This document shows positions 40,228 to 48,999 of a stretch of DNA of 64,000 bases, one piece after another. The position numbers were made by a program, and so were the translations under genes. Where the stretch lies: contig DAPE01000019.1 of assembly GCA_002502045.1 (NCBI GenBank), positions 90,210-154,209 of the forward strand, read 5' to 3'. The DNA is from Candidatus Parvarchaeota archaeon UBA573 (lineage in GTDB: Archaea > Nanobdellota > Nanobdellia > Parvarchaeales > Parvarchaeaceae). Numbering within the stretch: position 1 is the first letter of the stretch; each line of letters begins with the position of its first letter. Below the pieces are notes generated by a model that worked only from the letters and a program-made list of their open reading frames with translations, had not been told where the DNA came from and ran no database searches.

Positions 40228-42575
40228 TATTTATTGATATTGTGCATCATTATTAAATCTTTTTCAAAAGGCTTGAGTTCAGCAGGGATATTGATAGTTA
40301 TAGGTTCCCTTAATGAAACTCCCTTCTCTTTTTTGTTATTCCAGATCATACTATCGAATTCCATAATTTTATCGCCTAAAAGTAAAATTTGATTATTATA
40401 CTCCTTTGCTTTGGGTATGCTAAGGTAATGTATTGCTTCTCCTTTGTAAAGTATGCTCCAAAGCGTATGAGTTATAAAAGGAGTTATTGGGGCCATTAGC
40501 AAAAGTACTCTTTTAAGCACATAATTAAGCGTATAAATAGCTGAGTTTTTTTCATCATCTGAAAAGCCTTCTCCATAAGCTCTAGCCTTTACAAGTTCTA
40601 TATAATGTGGTGCAAAGACGTTCCATATAAACTCCCTTATTCTGTTCGCAGGAATAAATGAATTTAATTCTTCATAGCCCTTTATGCATTCTTCTGTTAG
40701 TTTTTCAGTGTAATTAATTATCCATTTATCACTTTCATTTAGGTCTTTTTCAGCAATTTCCTTTGGTTCTCCAAATTGGTTTATAAGTCTTGCTACATTC
40801 CACAATTTTGTCAGGAATTTAGCGCTGCCTTGTAACCGACTTTCCGAGAATAAAAAGTTGCTTCCAGGTAATGCTTCAGATGTTGCCCAAAATCTAAAAG
40901 CATCTGCGCCGTATTTTTCTATAACTATTGTTGGATCTATCCCATTTCCTTTTGACTTGGCCATTTTTTCTCCATGTTCATCTAGCCCCATACCATCTAT
41001 CCATGCTTTCTCCCAAGGCAGTTTTCCAGTAAGCTGATAACACCTTAATATGCTGTAATTAAGCCAAGTTCTTATTATGTCAATTCCTTGGGTTCTTAAA
41101 CTTAATGGATAAGTTTTTTCATAGAAATTTTTATCATATAAGTATTTAGTTACATATAGAGCGGAAACGCTTGAATCCATCCAAGTATCAAATGTTCTTT
41201 CATCCCCGGTAAATTCCTTACCTCCACACTTTTTACACGTTGGATTTCCAGGAGGGTTGTCTTTCCAAGGTTGATAATACTCCCCCTCTTCTGGTAAATA
41301 AGGTTCTTTGCAATTATTGCAATACCATAACGGAATCTCGGTTCCGTAATATCTTCTCCTAGAAATCGGCCAATCTGCCGATACTTTAAGCCAATTTAGT
41401 AGTATCTGTTTGTGCTGTTCAGGTATTATCTTTAGTTGATATGCAAGCTCTTCTAATTTATCCTTTATATCAGTGACTTTTAAGTAATACTCATCTAAAG
41501 GTATTATCTCTATCGGTGTTTTGCTTCTTTCGCATAAAGGGGTTCTATGCTGTATTTTTTCTATTTTTTCAACATAACCTCCTTCTTGAAGCATAGAAAT
41601 GATTTCCTTCCTAGCTTCATTTACTTTTAAGTTGTTTAATTTTGCTCCTGCTTTTTCTTTCATCCTTCCGTTGGTATCTACTATGATGTTTTCAGGTAGC
41701 TGTAGCTCTTTAATTATCATTACATCATTATAATCCCCATAACTGCATATCATAACTGCGCCGCTTCCAAAATCTGCTTTTGCATAGCTATGTGGTATTA
41801 TCTTTACTTCTTGATTGTATAATGGAGTTATAGCGGTTTTGTTAAACAAATCTTTAAATCTTTCATCTTCAGGGTTTACAAGTATGGCAGAGCATGCTCC
41901 CAATAGTTCTGGTCTTGTACTGGCTACAAGTATCTTTTGGTCTGAATCTTTTATTTTAAAGTAAAAATAAACTAAGTTAGTATCTATAGTTTTATACTCT
42001 ATTTCTGCATCTGCTATTGTGGTTCCGCAGTCTATGCAATAGTTACTTGGCCTAGTCCCTCTTATTATTTGGCCTTTTTTCCACATCTCTATAAACGTGC
42101 TTTGAGTAAGTGTTCTATATTCCTTTGAATCAGTCCTGTAAACGTTATCAAAATCAGCAGAATATGCAAATGAATTTAATATATCAAACATCTCCTTTTC
42201 TAATTCATCCAGAGAAGTTTTACAAATTTCAAGGAATTTTTCTCTTGGAGTGTCTCTCATCCTTATTCCATACTTCTTTTCTGCGTATCTTTCTACGGGA
42301 ATACCGTTTCTATCCATACCTACAGGGAAAAGTACTTCCTTTCCAAGCATTCTTTGAGATCTTGCGATAGTATCTATTTTGGAATATTGGGCTGCTGCTC
42401 CAAGGTGCCAAGGCCTCCCGGAGGTATAAGGAGGAGGAGTATCTATAGAAAATATTTCTTTCTCAGTGTAAGGCGAAAAATCCCATTTTAGAGAAATTAG
42501 CTTCTCGGCTGTATCTTTCTCTAGCTTCCTATTCCAATTTTTATTCTCTTCAAATATATCGGTACTTTCAGTCAT
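40227..42575 (-). CDS. valS: Valyl-tRNA synthetase
   Basis: The 782-aa class I synthetase has TPPPYTSGRPWHLGAAAQ (HIGH-like HLGA) near residue 50, a CP1 editing domain with STRPELLGACSA and GSGAVM, a zinc-binding-type region CNNC...CKKC, FDTWMDSS, and KMAKSKGN for the KMSKS loop. A helical anticodon domain follows. The HLGA form is, as I recall, normal for one archaeal ValRS subfamily. It charges tRNA-Val, one copy of which (GAC) lies at 62193-62265. Confidence 0.88.
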   Translation of the reverse strand: MTESTDIFEENKNWNRKLEKDTAEKLISLKWDFSPYTEKEIFSIDTPPPYTSGRPWHLGAAAQYSKIDTIARSQRMLGKEVLFPVGMDRNGIPVERYAEKKYGIRMRDTPREKFLEICKTSLDELEKEMFDILNSFAYSADFDNVYRTDSKEYRTLTQSTFIEMWKKGQIIRGTRPSNYCIDCGTTIADAEIEYKTIDTNLVYFYFKIKDSDQKILVASTRPELLGACSAILVNPEDERFKDLFNKTAITPLYNQEVKIIPHSYAKADFGSGAVMICSYGDYNDVMIIKELQLPENIIVDTNGRMKEKAGAKLNNLKVNEARKEIISMLQEGGYVEKIEKIQHRTPLCERSKTPIEIIPLDEYYLKVTDIKDKLEELAYQLKIIPEQHKQILLNWLKVSADWPISRRRYYGTEIPLWYCNNCKEPYLPEEGEYYQPWKDNPPGNPTCKKCGGKEFTGDERTFDTWMDSSVSALYVTKYLYDKNFYEKTYPLSLRTQGIDIIRTWLNYSILRCYQLTGKLPWEKAWIDGMGLDEHGEKMAKSKGNGIDPTIVIEKYGADAFRFWATSEALPGSNFLFSESRLQGSAKFLTKLWNVARLINQFGEPKEIAEKDLNESDKWIINYTEKLTEECIKGYEELNSFIPANRIREFIWNVFAPHYIELVKARAYGEGFSDDEKNSAIYTLNYVLKRVLLLMAPITPFITHTLWSILYKGEAIHYLSIPKAKEYNNQILLLGDKIMEFDSMIWNNKKEKGVSLREPITINIPAELKPFEKDLIMMHNINK

Positions 42576-42606
42576 TTTAATAGGATATTGCTTACATTTT
42601 TATACT

Positions 42607-43938
42607 TTACTGGAAAGTTATCTCCTGCCCATCAAGAATTATATATGAATTCTTGTTAAGTTCATATCCAAATTCCCTAGCTAATTCTATGTTCGCACTT
42701 AATTTTTCTATTCCACCATGTGATGGTATTAAATGTTTTGGCATTAACATTTTTATAAGTAGCTTATGATCGTTTTTTGAAGCATGTCCGGATACATGAA
42801 CGTTGTCTGCAACGTTAACATTAAGGCTTTCAAGGGCGTTTTTTAGCATTCCTTTATTGGCTTCATTTACTGGTGTTGGTATTGTTCTTGACGAGAATAT
42901 GACTGCATCTTCATTTGATAAACGGTATTGATACTGGCCAGTTACAAGTTTATCTAAGAAAGCTCCTTTTTCTCCTTGGTGTCCTGTGCATATTATTACA
43001 TATTTTCCGGGCCTTTCTGCAACATATTTAAGCGCGTTATTTATTTGTTCTCTTCTGACAGTAACTTCTGGTAATGTGCCTCTGTTTATTACTCCAGTGC
43101 TTATTGCCGCTTTTATGTACATGTCCATGCTTCTACCGAATATCATGACATTCCTGTTCATTTTTCTGCTTATTTCTACTATATTTTTTATTCTTGCAAT
43201 GTGCGATGAAAAGGTAGATATAAAAATTGTTTTGTTGTCAAGGCTTTTTTTAATGATATCTTCCAACATAATTTTTACAACGCTTTCTGAGAAGGTATAT
43301 CCATCTACTTCGGCATTTGTAGAATCAGAGATAAGCAGGAAAATTCCTTCCTTCCTAAGCTCTTCCAACCGTTCATAATCCGGTTTTTTGCCTAATGTAG
43401 GTGTATTATCAAATTTCCAATCATTTGCATAGATTATTACACCCTGTTTGGTATGCAATGCAATCATTGAACTATTTGGTATAGAATGTGTTATATTTAC
43501 AAGTTCCAATTTTATACTATCAGATATTTTATACATAGTCCCTGTGTTTAATTGTACAAGTTTTAGCGATCTTACTTTAAAGTTTTTCATAAGGTTCTCT
43601 ATAACTTTTATTGTAAAGGGTGTAGCTATTACCGGGCATTTATATTTTTGACTTAAGAAAGGAACCGCCCAGATGTGATCCAAGTGGCCGTGTGTAAGTA
43701 CAATCGCTTTAACTTTTTTGCCATCCTCCAAAAAGAAATTTCTGTCATCAGGTATAACTCCGTTGTCTATTAACGCAGTTAAATCATTTACTGTTATGTC
43801 ATTTTTGTCCTCTTCGAAATTAACTAGTTTTTCAATGTCTGCACCCATATCAGTTAATATTATTTCACCATCAATGTCTATTGCAGTCATGCTTTTTCCT
43901 ATCTTACTATATCCTCCAAATGCTTTTACTTTTATCAT
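42607..43938 (-). CDS. rnj: RNase J-type beta-CASP ribonuclease
   Basis: The 443-aa metallo-beta-lactamase/beta-CASP enzyme has LTHGHLDHIW (HGHLDH at 83-88), a SDSTNAEVDG aspartate, a beta-CASP domain with FISTFSSHIARI and GHQGEKGA, and a final VSGHASKND plus IPSHGG histidines. It is a 5'-3' exonuclease and endonuclease for RNA decay and processing. Its end is 31 bp before valS. Its start overlaps the Asn-synthase-like gene by four bases. Confidence 0.93.
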   Translation of the reverse strand: MIKVKAFGGYSKIGKSMTAIDIDGEIILTDMGADIEKLVNFEEDKNDITVNDLTALIDNGVIPDDRNFFLEDGKKVKAIVLTHGHLDHIWAVPFLSQKYKCPVIATPFTIKVIENLMKNFKVRSLKLVQLNTGTMYKISDSIKLELVNITHSIPNSSMIALHTKQGVIIYANDWKFDNTPTLGKKPDYERLEELRKEGIFLLISDSTNAEVDGYTFSESVVKIMLEDIIKKSLDNKTIFISTFSSHIARIKNIVEISRKMNRNVMIFGRSMDMYIKAAISTGVINRGTLPEVTVRREQINNALKYVAERPGKYVIICTGHQGEKGAFLDKLVTGQYQYRLSNEDAVIFSSRTIPTPVNEANKGMLKNALESLNVNVADNVHVSGHASKNDHKLLIKMLMPKHLIPSHGGIEKLSANIELAREFGYELNKNSYIILDGQEITFQ

Positions 43939-44849
43939 ATTCCTTTTATAAACTCACCTACGTTTTCATATTTATTTTTTTTAGAAAGGTCTCTAATAAG
44001 TTTGACAGTTCCACTGCCATACTGCATAGCTTTTTTCTTCCTTTCCGTTATTTTTCCGCTTAGCCCAAGCGTTTTACCGATTGAGCGAACCGGAATTTTA
44101 TCATAATTTTTAGCGATATCTTCTATATTTTTTGAAAGAACCGCTTCTATAACTTCATCATCAAGATATGGAAAAGATGTTGATATATTAAATTTTGATG
44201 AAATTGAATTTAGCCGCCAAAGATCTAAGGCATTCATATAAAAAAGTCTCGAGTCTCTAAACTCTTTAAGTTCTTCTTTTTTAAGTGTTTTGTGCTTATT
44301 AAAACCAAAGAATAGTTCATCGCTGCCAATCCCGCTTATCAACCTGCTACATTTCATAGTTTTTGCTTTTTCTATCGATAAAAACTCCGTTATTCCCATT
44401 ATTATGCTATAAGTATCTAATGATAATGCTTTGAGTTCTCTGATAGCATGGTATAAGTTTTCTTCTATTATCACAACATTATTCAGTGGAGTTTTTAATT
44501 CATTGCTTAAAGCTTCAGCATAAATACTGTCCTCGCAGTCTTTTGTCCCTGCAGATATAAGTTTTATTCCCTTAAATTTTGTTATTGCAATTGCCGCTAG
44601 TACGGAGGAATCTATTCCGCCTGAAACAAGAACCGAATCAGGTTTAGCTTTTAAGATACTTCTTGTTAGCGCTTCCTTTATATCTAAATTTTCTGGAGTT
44701 TCTTGCTCCTTTATCTTTATTTTCATTTTTTTATCTGAGACAATTACTGAGGAATTCCCTGGGAATATTATTCTCCAATCAAATATTTTTTTATTTTCTG
44801 AAGTTGAATTTATCTTGTCAATAATGAGTGTATTATTTCTTATTTCCAT
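43935..44849 (-). CDS. Asparagine-synthase-like protein without a glutaminase domain
   Basis: The 304-aa protein has the PP-loop LVSGGIDSSVLAA (SGGIDSS at 76-82), an SGIGSDELFFGFNKH pyrophosphate site and the family's RKKKAMQYGSG near the C-terminus. The usual N-terminal Ntn-type glutamine amidotransferase domain is missing: the first 50 or so residues are only strands with no initiating Cys. It may use free ammonia or activate another substrate. It is tightly linked to RNase J, ValRS and a DUF192 protein. Confidence 0.8.
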   Translation of the reverse strand: MEIRNNTLIIDKINSTSENKKIFDWRIIFPGNSSVIVSDKKMKIKIKEQETPENLDIKEALTRSILKAKPDSVLVSGGIDSSVLAAIAITKFKGIKLISAGTKDCEDSIYAEALSNELKTPLNNVVIIEENLYHAIRELKALSLDTYSIIMGITEFLSIEKAKTMKCSRLISGIGSDELFFGFNKHKTLKKEELKEFRDSRLFYMNALDLWRLNSISSKFNISTSFPYLDDEVIEAVLSKNIEDIAKNYDKIPVRSIGKTLGLSGKITERKKKAMQYGSGTVKLIRDLSKKNKYENVGEFIKGI

Positions 44850-45183
44850 ATATTTTAATTTCGAGTTTATCTCCTACTTTTATATTGTATCTTTTGTCTA
44901 CAGGAAGTTCTAGTACATGCTGTGCTTCTTCAGGCCCGTTATAAAGTCGCCATTTTCTTGCAATTGTCTGGTGTACTACCTTAAAATTTTTGTCAAGCCA
45001 GATTACTCTTAATTCAAATCTTACAAAATTCATGTGTATATCTTTTACATCTGGCAGAAAAGCACCTTGTCCAGGGCTGGATGTAAACATTAAACCCAGA
45101 ACTTTACTTGAAAAACTTCTGCAATATTTAACTTCTTTAGCAATTATTTTCCTATTTTTATAGAAATCACATCTCTCTTTCAT
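44833..45183 (-). CDS. DUF192 family protein
   Basis: The 116-aa protein has the DUF192 pattern: CRSFSSKVLGLMF, then IHMNFVRFELRVIWLDKNFKVVHQ, KWRLYNGPEEAQHVLELPV, and a final beta strand KVGDKLEIKIYG. The function is not established. It overlaps the next gene's start by 17 bp. Confidence 0.82.
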   Translation of the reverse strand: MKERCDFYKNRKIIAKEVKYCRSFSSKVLGLMFTSSPGQGAFLPDVKDIHMNFVRFELRVIWLDKNFKVVHQTIARKWRLYNGPEEAQHVLELPVDKRYNIKVGDKLEIKIYGNKK

Positions 45184-45252
45184 TATCTTTTCTCCATTTA
45201 CTATATAGAATAGTATTGTTCTTACTTAACTTTTTATTATTCATATTTAAAT

Positions 45253-45852
45253 TTAAAATTCTAGCTCTTTTGATACGAAATCTTCAAGGCTTATCTTCTC
45301 AATTTTTTCTTTGTCCTCTTTTTTAGCCATATTAAGTGTTAATAAGAATAGTATTAATCCTATGCTATTACCGCTTTTATTGTTTCCAGGTATTATTAAA
45401 TCAATAAATGACGTGCTGTTATCCGTGTTTGTTATACCTACAATTGGTATATTTATCTTTTTTGCGTCATTTATCGCCCTTCTATTCGATTTTGGATCGG
45501 TTATTAATAGAACCTTTGGTTCAAAGAAGTTTTTATAACTTATATTTGTAAGAGATCCTGCTAAGTATCTGCCGAAATTTACGCTTATTCCCATAAGTTT
45601 AGAGAAATTATAAACTGCGTAGTAAGCGCTGTCCAATGTAGAAACTAAAAGTATATTTTTTCTTTTGTACTCATTTAAAAACTTTGCTGCAAGCTTTATT
45701 CTTTCATCTATAAGTTTTATATTAAGTATTGTGAATTTGTTAGGTATCTTTTTAAAAACAAACCTCTCAAATGCCTTATTGTTTGCATTTGCTCCTATTC
45801 TCGTTCCGTAAGTCTTATACGCTTCCAATTTATCTATTTTTTTAAATACCAT
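45253..45852 (-). CDS. rps2: Ribosomal protein uS2
   Basis: The 199-aa small-subunit protein matches archaeal uS2: a TYGTRIGANAN-type N-terminus, the Rossmann-like core with NILLVSTLDSAYYAVYNF, a FGRYLAGSLTN loop and an EPKVLLITDPKSNRRAINDAKKINIPIVGITNTDN segment. It lies one base after the enolase stop. The eno-rps2 pair is a conserved archaeal arrangement. Confidence 0.93.
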   Translation of the reverse strand: MVFKKIDKLEAYKTYGTRIGANANNKAFERFVFKKIPNKFTILNIKLIDERIKLAAKFLNEYKRKNILLVSTLDSAYYAVYNFSKLMGISVNFGRYLAGSLTNISYKNFFEPKVLLITDPKSNRRAINDAKKINIPIVGITNTDNSTSFIDLIIPGNNKSGNSIGLILFLLTLNMAKKEDKEKIEKISLEDFVSKELEF

Positions 45853-45853
45853 A

Positions 45854-47020
45854 CTAATTTAATTCGATTAGCCTATTTATTTTCTCTATCCTTTCTCCTC
45901 TATTGATTCCAACTTTTAAATACTTTGCGTTTAAGCCTACTGCCAGGTCCGCTATAATTGGGATTGAGGTTTCTTCTGATCTGTGAGATACTACTTTCTC
46001 TATTTTAAACTTATCTGCAAGTTCAGAGTACTCCTTTACCTTATACATAAGACCAATTTGATTTGGTTTTATAAGCGTAGAGTTTATTTTGTCATGTACT
46101 TTTTCAAGTCTTTCCGGAGTAGTTGCTGTTAAGTCATCCCCAACTATTATTGAATTGCTTAGTAATTTTAGTATTTCCCCATAATCATCAGCAAGAGTTT
46201 CATCAACTGGATCCTCTATATAAAATATGTCAAATTCGTCTGCCAATTTTTTAGTTAAATCTATCTGCTCACTTCTACTAACTTCCTTCTTTCCGTATAA
46301 TGGTCGTTTATAGATATATTTTCCGTCTTTATAAAAAGTAGATGCAGCAAAATCTAAGCCTAACCTTATATCCATACTATTTTCCTTTATTATCTGTTCT
46401 ATGGCTTCTCTGACTATTTTTATGGATTCATAATTGTCTAGTCCACTTATAAATCCACCCTCTGGATCTACTCCTCCCATAAAACCATCTGTTTTGTTCT
46501 CTAGTAATTCCTTTACTTTTTTGTATACTTTTAAAGTAGAATTTATACTTTCTAAGTTACTATCTGCAATTGTAGTGACTAATATCTCTTGTATATCCAT
46601 ACCGAATCCAGAAGCATGCATACCGCCGCCTATCATTTTGCATACAGGAATAACTTTATTCTTCTTACCAAATAATTCATATGGCTCTTTTTTTAATTCT
46701 GCACTGAGTGAGTATATAAGAGCATAAGAAAGTGAAAGAGAAGGCCCTCCTATAAATTCCTTAGGTATTTCCTTTTCTAGATTAAAAATTTCATCTAAGC
46801 TGTTTATGTTCCTTCCAACTAGGCTTTTAAGATAAGTATTAAAACTAATTATTTCTTCATCTATACTCTTGCTAAATTGGTTTACTTCATACTTACTATT
46901 ACTCTCTCCAGCTGGAGAAGATCCTCTAAATTGGCCTTTTTCAGTATTGATTATAACCTCAACTGTAAAATTAGAATTTGCATTTAGTATTTTAAGCGCT
47001 TTTATACCCTTTATCTCCAT
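45854..47020 (-). CDS. eno: Enolase, divergent archaeal form
   Basis: The 388-aa protein keeps the catalytic set: His135 in GGGMHASG, Glu187 in DPEGGF, Asp223, Glu269/Asp270, Asp295 in VGDDLTAT, Lys318 in LIKPNQIG, the SHRSEETS loop (346-348) and Lys369. It converts 2-phosphoglycerate to phosphoenolpyruvate. It is some 20-40 residues shorter than usual, and the N-terminal 'DSRGNPT' signature is replaced by LNANSNFT. The mobile loop reads SPAGESNSKYE instead of the common 'PSGASTG'. It directly precedes rps2. Confidence 0.9.
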   Translation of the reverse strand: MEIKGIKALKILNANSNFTVEVIINTEKGQFRGSSPAGESNSKYEVNQFSKSIDEEIISFNTYLKSLVGRNINSLDEIFNLEKEIPKEFIGGPSLSLSYALIYSLSAELKKEPYELFGKKNKVIPVCKMIGGGMHASGFGMDIQEILVTTIADSNLESINSTLKVYKKVKELLENKTDGFMGGVDPEGGFISGLDNYESIKIVREAIEQIIKENSMDIRLGLDFAASTFYKDGKYIYKRPLYGKKEVSRSEQIDLTKKLADEFDIFYIEDPVDETLADDYGEILKLLSNSIIVGDDLTATTPERLEKVHDKINSTLIKPNQIGLMYKVKEYSELADKFKIEKVVSHRSEETSIPIIADLAVGLNAKYLKVGINRGERIEKINRLIELN

Positions 47021-47040
47021 CTTTATTATAAAGATTACTT

Positions 47041-47550
47041 TTATTTAAACTTTTTTTCTATTTTAAGAATCATATCCGAAAAATCAACTATATCGCTTTT
47101 TCCTTTTCCATCTATTATTAATTTTATCTTTTTAACTGTTGTATTAAGGTTTTTTGTGTTATCTACCTGAAACACCTTCTTTTTTATTCTTGATGCTTCA
47201 GCATAGGTCCCATTCATTGCTTCAAACATGGCATTATCATATATCTTGTCTTTTGTATATCCTCTTTTTGTAAGTCTTTTTACTAGCACCAATGGATTCG
47301 TTCTGAGTACTATCACAAAATTTATTTTATTTGATTTTATAAAATGTGATAGATGTGAAATAACAATTAGTTTGTCTTTTTTATGTCTTTGAAAAATCGA
47401 ATTAACTTCCCTAAGTGTTACTTCCTTTTCTTTTTTGCTAGGGTTAAGAATAGGATTCATGTCTAATAAACCGTATTTCATCTGTTTTGCAAGTTTTTTT
47501 GCAACAGTATGTTTTCCAGTGCCTGGCGTGCCAGATATTGCTATTATCAT
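47041..47550 (-). CDS. Adenylate kinase of the AK6/Fap7 type
   Basis: The 169-aa P-loop protein has SGTPGTGKHTVAKKLA (residues 6-21), an HLSHFI motif with the histidines typical of AK6/Fap7, and VLRTNPLVLVKRLTKRGY. In eukaryotes and archaea this family helps in small-subunit maturation and interconverts adenine nucleotides. Placement before enolase and uS2 fits a ribosomal context. It is divergent from the peptidase gene. Confidence 0.88.
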   Translation of the reverse strand: MIIAISGTPGTGKHTVAKKLAKQMKYGLLDMNPILNPSKKEKEVTLREVNSIFQRHKKDKLIVISHLSHFIKSNKINFVIVLRTNPLVLVKRLTKRGYTKDKIYDNAMFEAMNGTYAEASRIKKKVFQVDNTKNLNTTVKKIKLIIDGKGKSDIVDFSDMILKIEKKFK

Positions 47551-47602
47551 TGCTTTATGGAAATTTTTAATATATTTATATTAATCATCTCTATCAAATA
47601 AG

Positions 47603-48973
47603 ATGGACTCGGCAGAAAGTGCTTCAAGACTTGAGGCTATCCTGTCAAGTTTTGATAGAAGTAAGCTTGTTCCGATAGATGATTTATTAAAAGAGAGCGC
47701 AGATAAAACTACGGTAAGCGCAGCTAAGAAACTTAATAAAGATTTTATAACCCAAGCTTATGGGAAGGAAGGCTTAGAAAGGTATTTCAGAAGTATTCTA
47801 GATTATTGGGGTGATTATGCAAGGTTTAAACCAAAAAAGGTTATGAATAAGGTAAAAAAAGTTATTTACAACCTACTTATGTCACCTGCAAAGTTAGTTG
47901 CAAAAACATATGATTATATGCTTGAAAAAACAAATAGTCATTTTCTATCAACGATGTCAATTGGCGCATTAGGTGGTGAATTAGCAGCGCTTTTATCCCT
48001 TTTTAGTGAGACAGCTTATTTTTCTTCAGCATTAAAAATTTCATTTATGAATGAGTTACAAGGGCAGCTTATGTACAATGGGTATATGTTGGCAGAGGTT
48101 CCGATAATAACGAGCTTAATATCTATGTTATCAACAGTGTTTATAATTGGTGGAACTTCAAGACTGTTTAATCATAAAAAACTGGAAATTGAAGAAATAG
48201 AAAAAGATATAAAAGCATACTCAAAAGAATTTAAGGATACGTTTAAAAAATACAATGAAGCGTTTTTCCGGTCTAAGATAACTCCTTCTCTTACAAATTT
48301 AAATGCAATTTATATGTTATCTGCTACTAAAGCATACAAAAATGCAATGAACTCAGATGAAGGTTTAAGAGAATATGAAAAATTAATGATGCCATATATA
48401 TCAAAAGTCCTTAAAAAAAGTGTAAATCCAGATTTAATTTTACATCACTCCCCAAGAGGAGTAGGTGGGTTTACTTTAATTTATAGCTCCCTAATAGGAA
48501 AATTTATAAAGAGAAAATCCTATAGTCCTGTTTTTCTCAATACAGATCGTTTTAATGCTGTTCCAGAGTATTTATTTGGCCTTTTTCATGAAATATCGCA
48601 TGGAGCAGGCGCCACTAGTGAACAGATGGCAAGTTATTATGCTGAAGAGGCTATGGAATTTGTAAAAGAAGATTTTCCTTTAGAAGGCTATGATTTGTTC
48701 CTTGTTGTAAATCGACTTGAATCTGCAATTTCTACACTTTCATTGAAATTTAAATCAAGCGATGAGTTTTTAACTGAGTTAAATAGATTAAAATTACCAA
48801 AATTTATAAAAGAATCTTTTAGTTACAATTTTAATCCTTCTTTTTCAATAACATTTCCAGTAGAGGAAGCTTTGTATGGCAGCCCAATTGAATCTAAATT
48901 TTCAGGTCTTTATGCATCTGGGCCCTATATCGCTAAAAAAATGGTAGAAAAAGGCAAGATTAAAACCTTTTAA
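47603..48973 (+). CDS. Membrane-associated putative zinc metallopeptidase
   Basis: The 456-aa protein has a basic N-terminal domain and a hydrophobic central region with two probable TM segments (about residues 113-185). A C-terminal peptidase-like domain follows, with the zinc motif LFHEISHG (HEISH) and then a possible third ligand in TSEQMASYYAEEA. The order resembles M48-type peptidases. It may act in membrane protein quality control. It is divergent from AK6 and 26 bp upstream of pheS. Confidence 0.72.
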   Translation: MDSAESASRLEAILSSFDRSKLVPIDDLLKESADKTTVSAAKKLNKDFITQAYGKEGLERYFRSILDYWGDYARFKPKKVMNKVKKVIYNLLMSPAKLVAKTYDYMLEKTNSHFLSTMSIGALGGELAALLSLFSETAYFSSALKISFMNELQGQLMYNGYMLAEVPIITSLISMLSTVFIIGGTSRLFNHKKLEIEEIEKDIKAYSKEFKDTFKKYNEAFFRSKITPSLTNLNAIYMLSATKAYKNAMNSDEGLREYEKLMMPYISKVLKKSVNPDLILHHSPRGVGGFTLIYSSLIGKFIKRKSYSPVFLNTDRFNAVPEYLFGLFHEISHGAGATSEQMASYYAEEAMEFVKEDFPLEGYDLFLVVNRLESAISTLSLKFKSSDEFLTELNRLKLPKFIKESFSYNFNPSFSITFPVEEALYGSPIESKFSGLYASGPYIAKKMVEKGKIKTF

Positions 48974-48999
48974 TTTATGCAGATTAATTTTATCTTAGG

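Noticed and set aside
42110..42370. Plus-strand frame of 86 codons inside valS
   Set aside because: It is antisense to a conserved synthetase, without a start signal.
40227..42575. ValRS with a damaged HIGH motif (HLGA)
   Set aside because: The other class I features are intact and, as I recall, one archaeal ValRS subfamily carries a similar form, so I do not treat it as broken.
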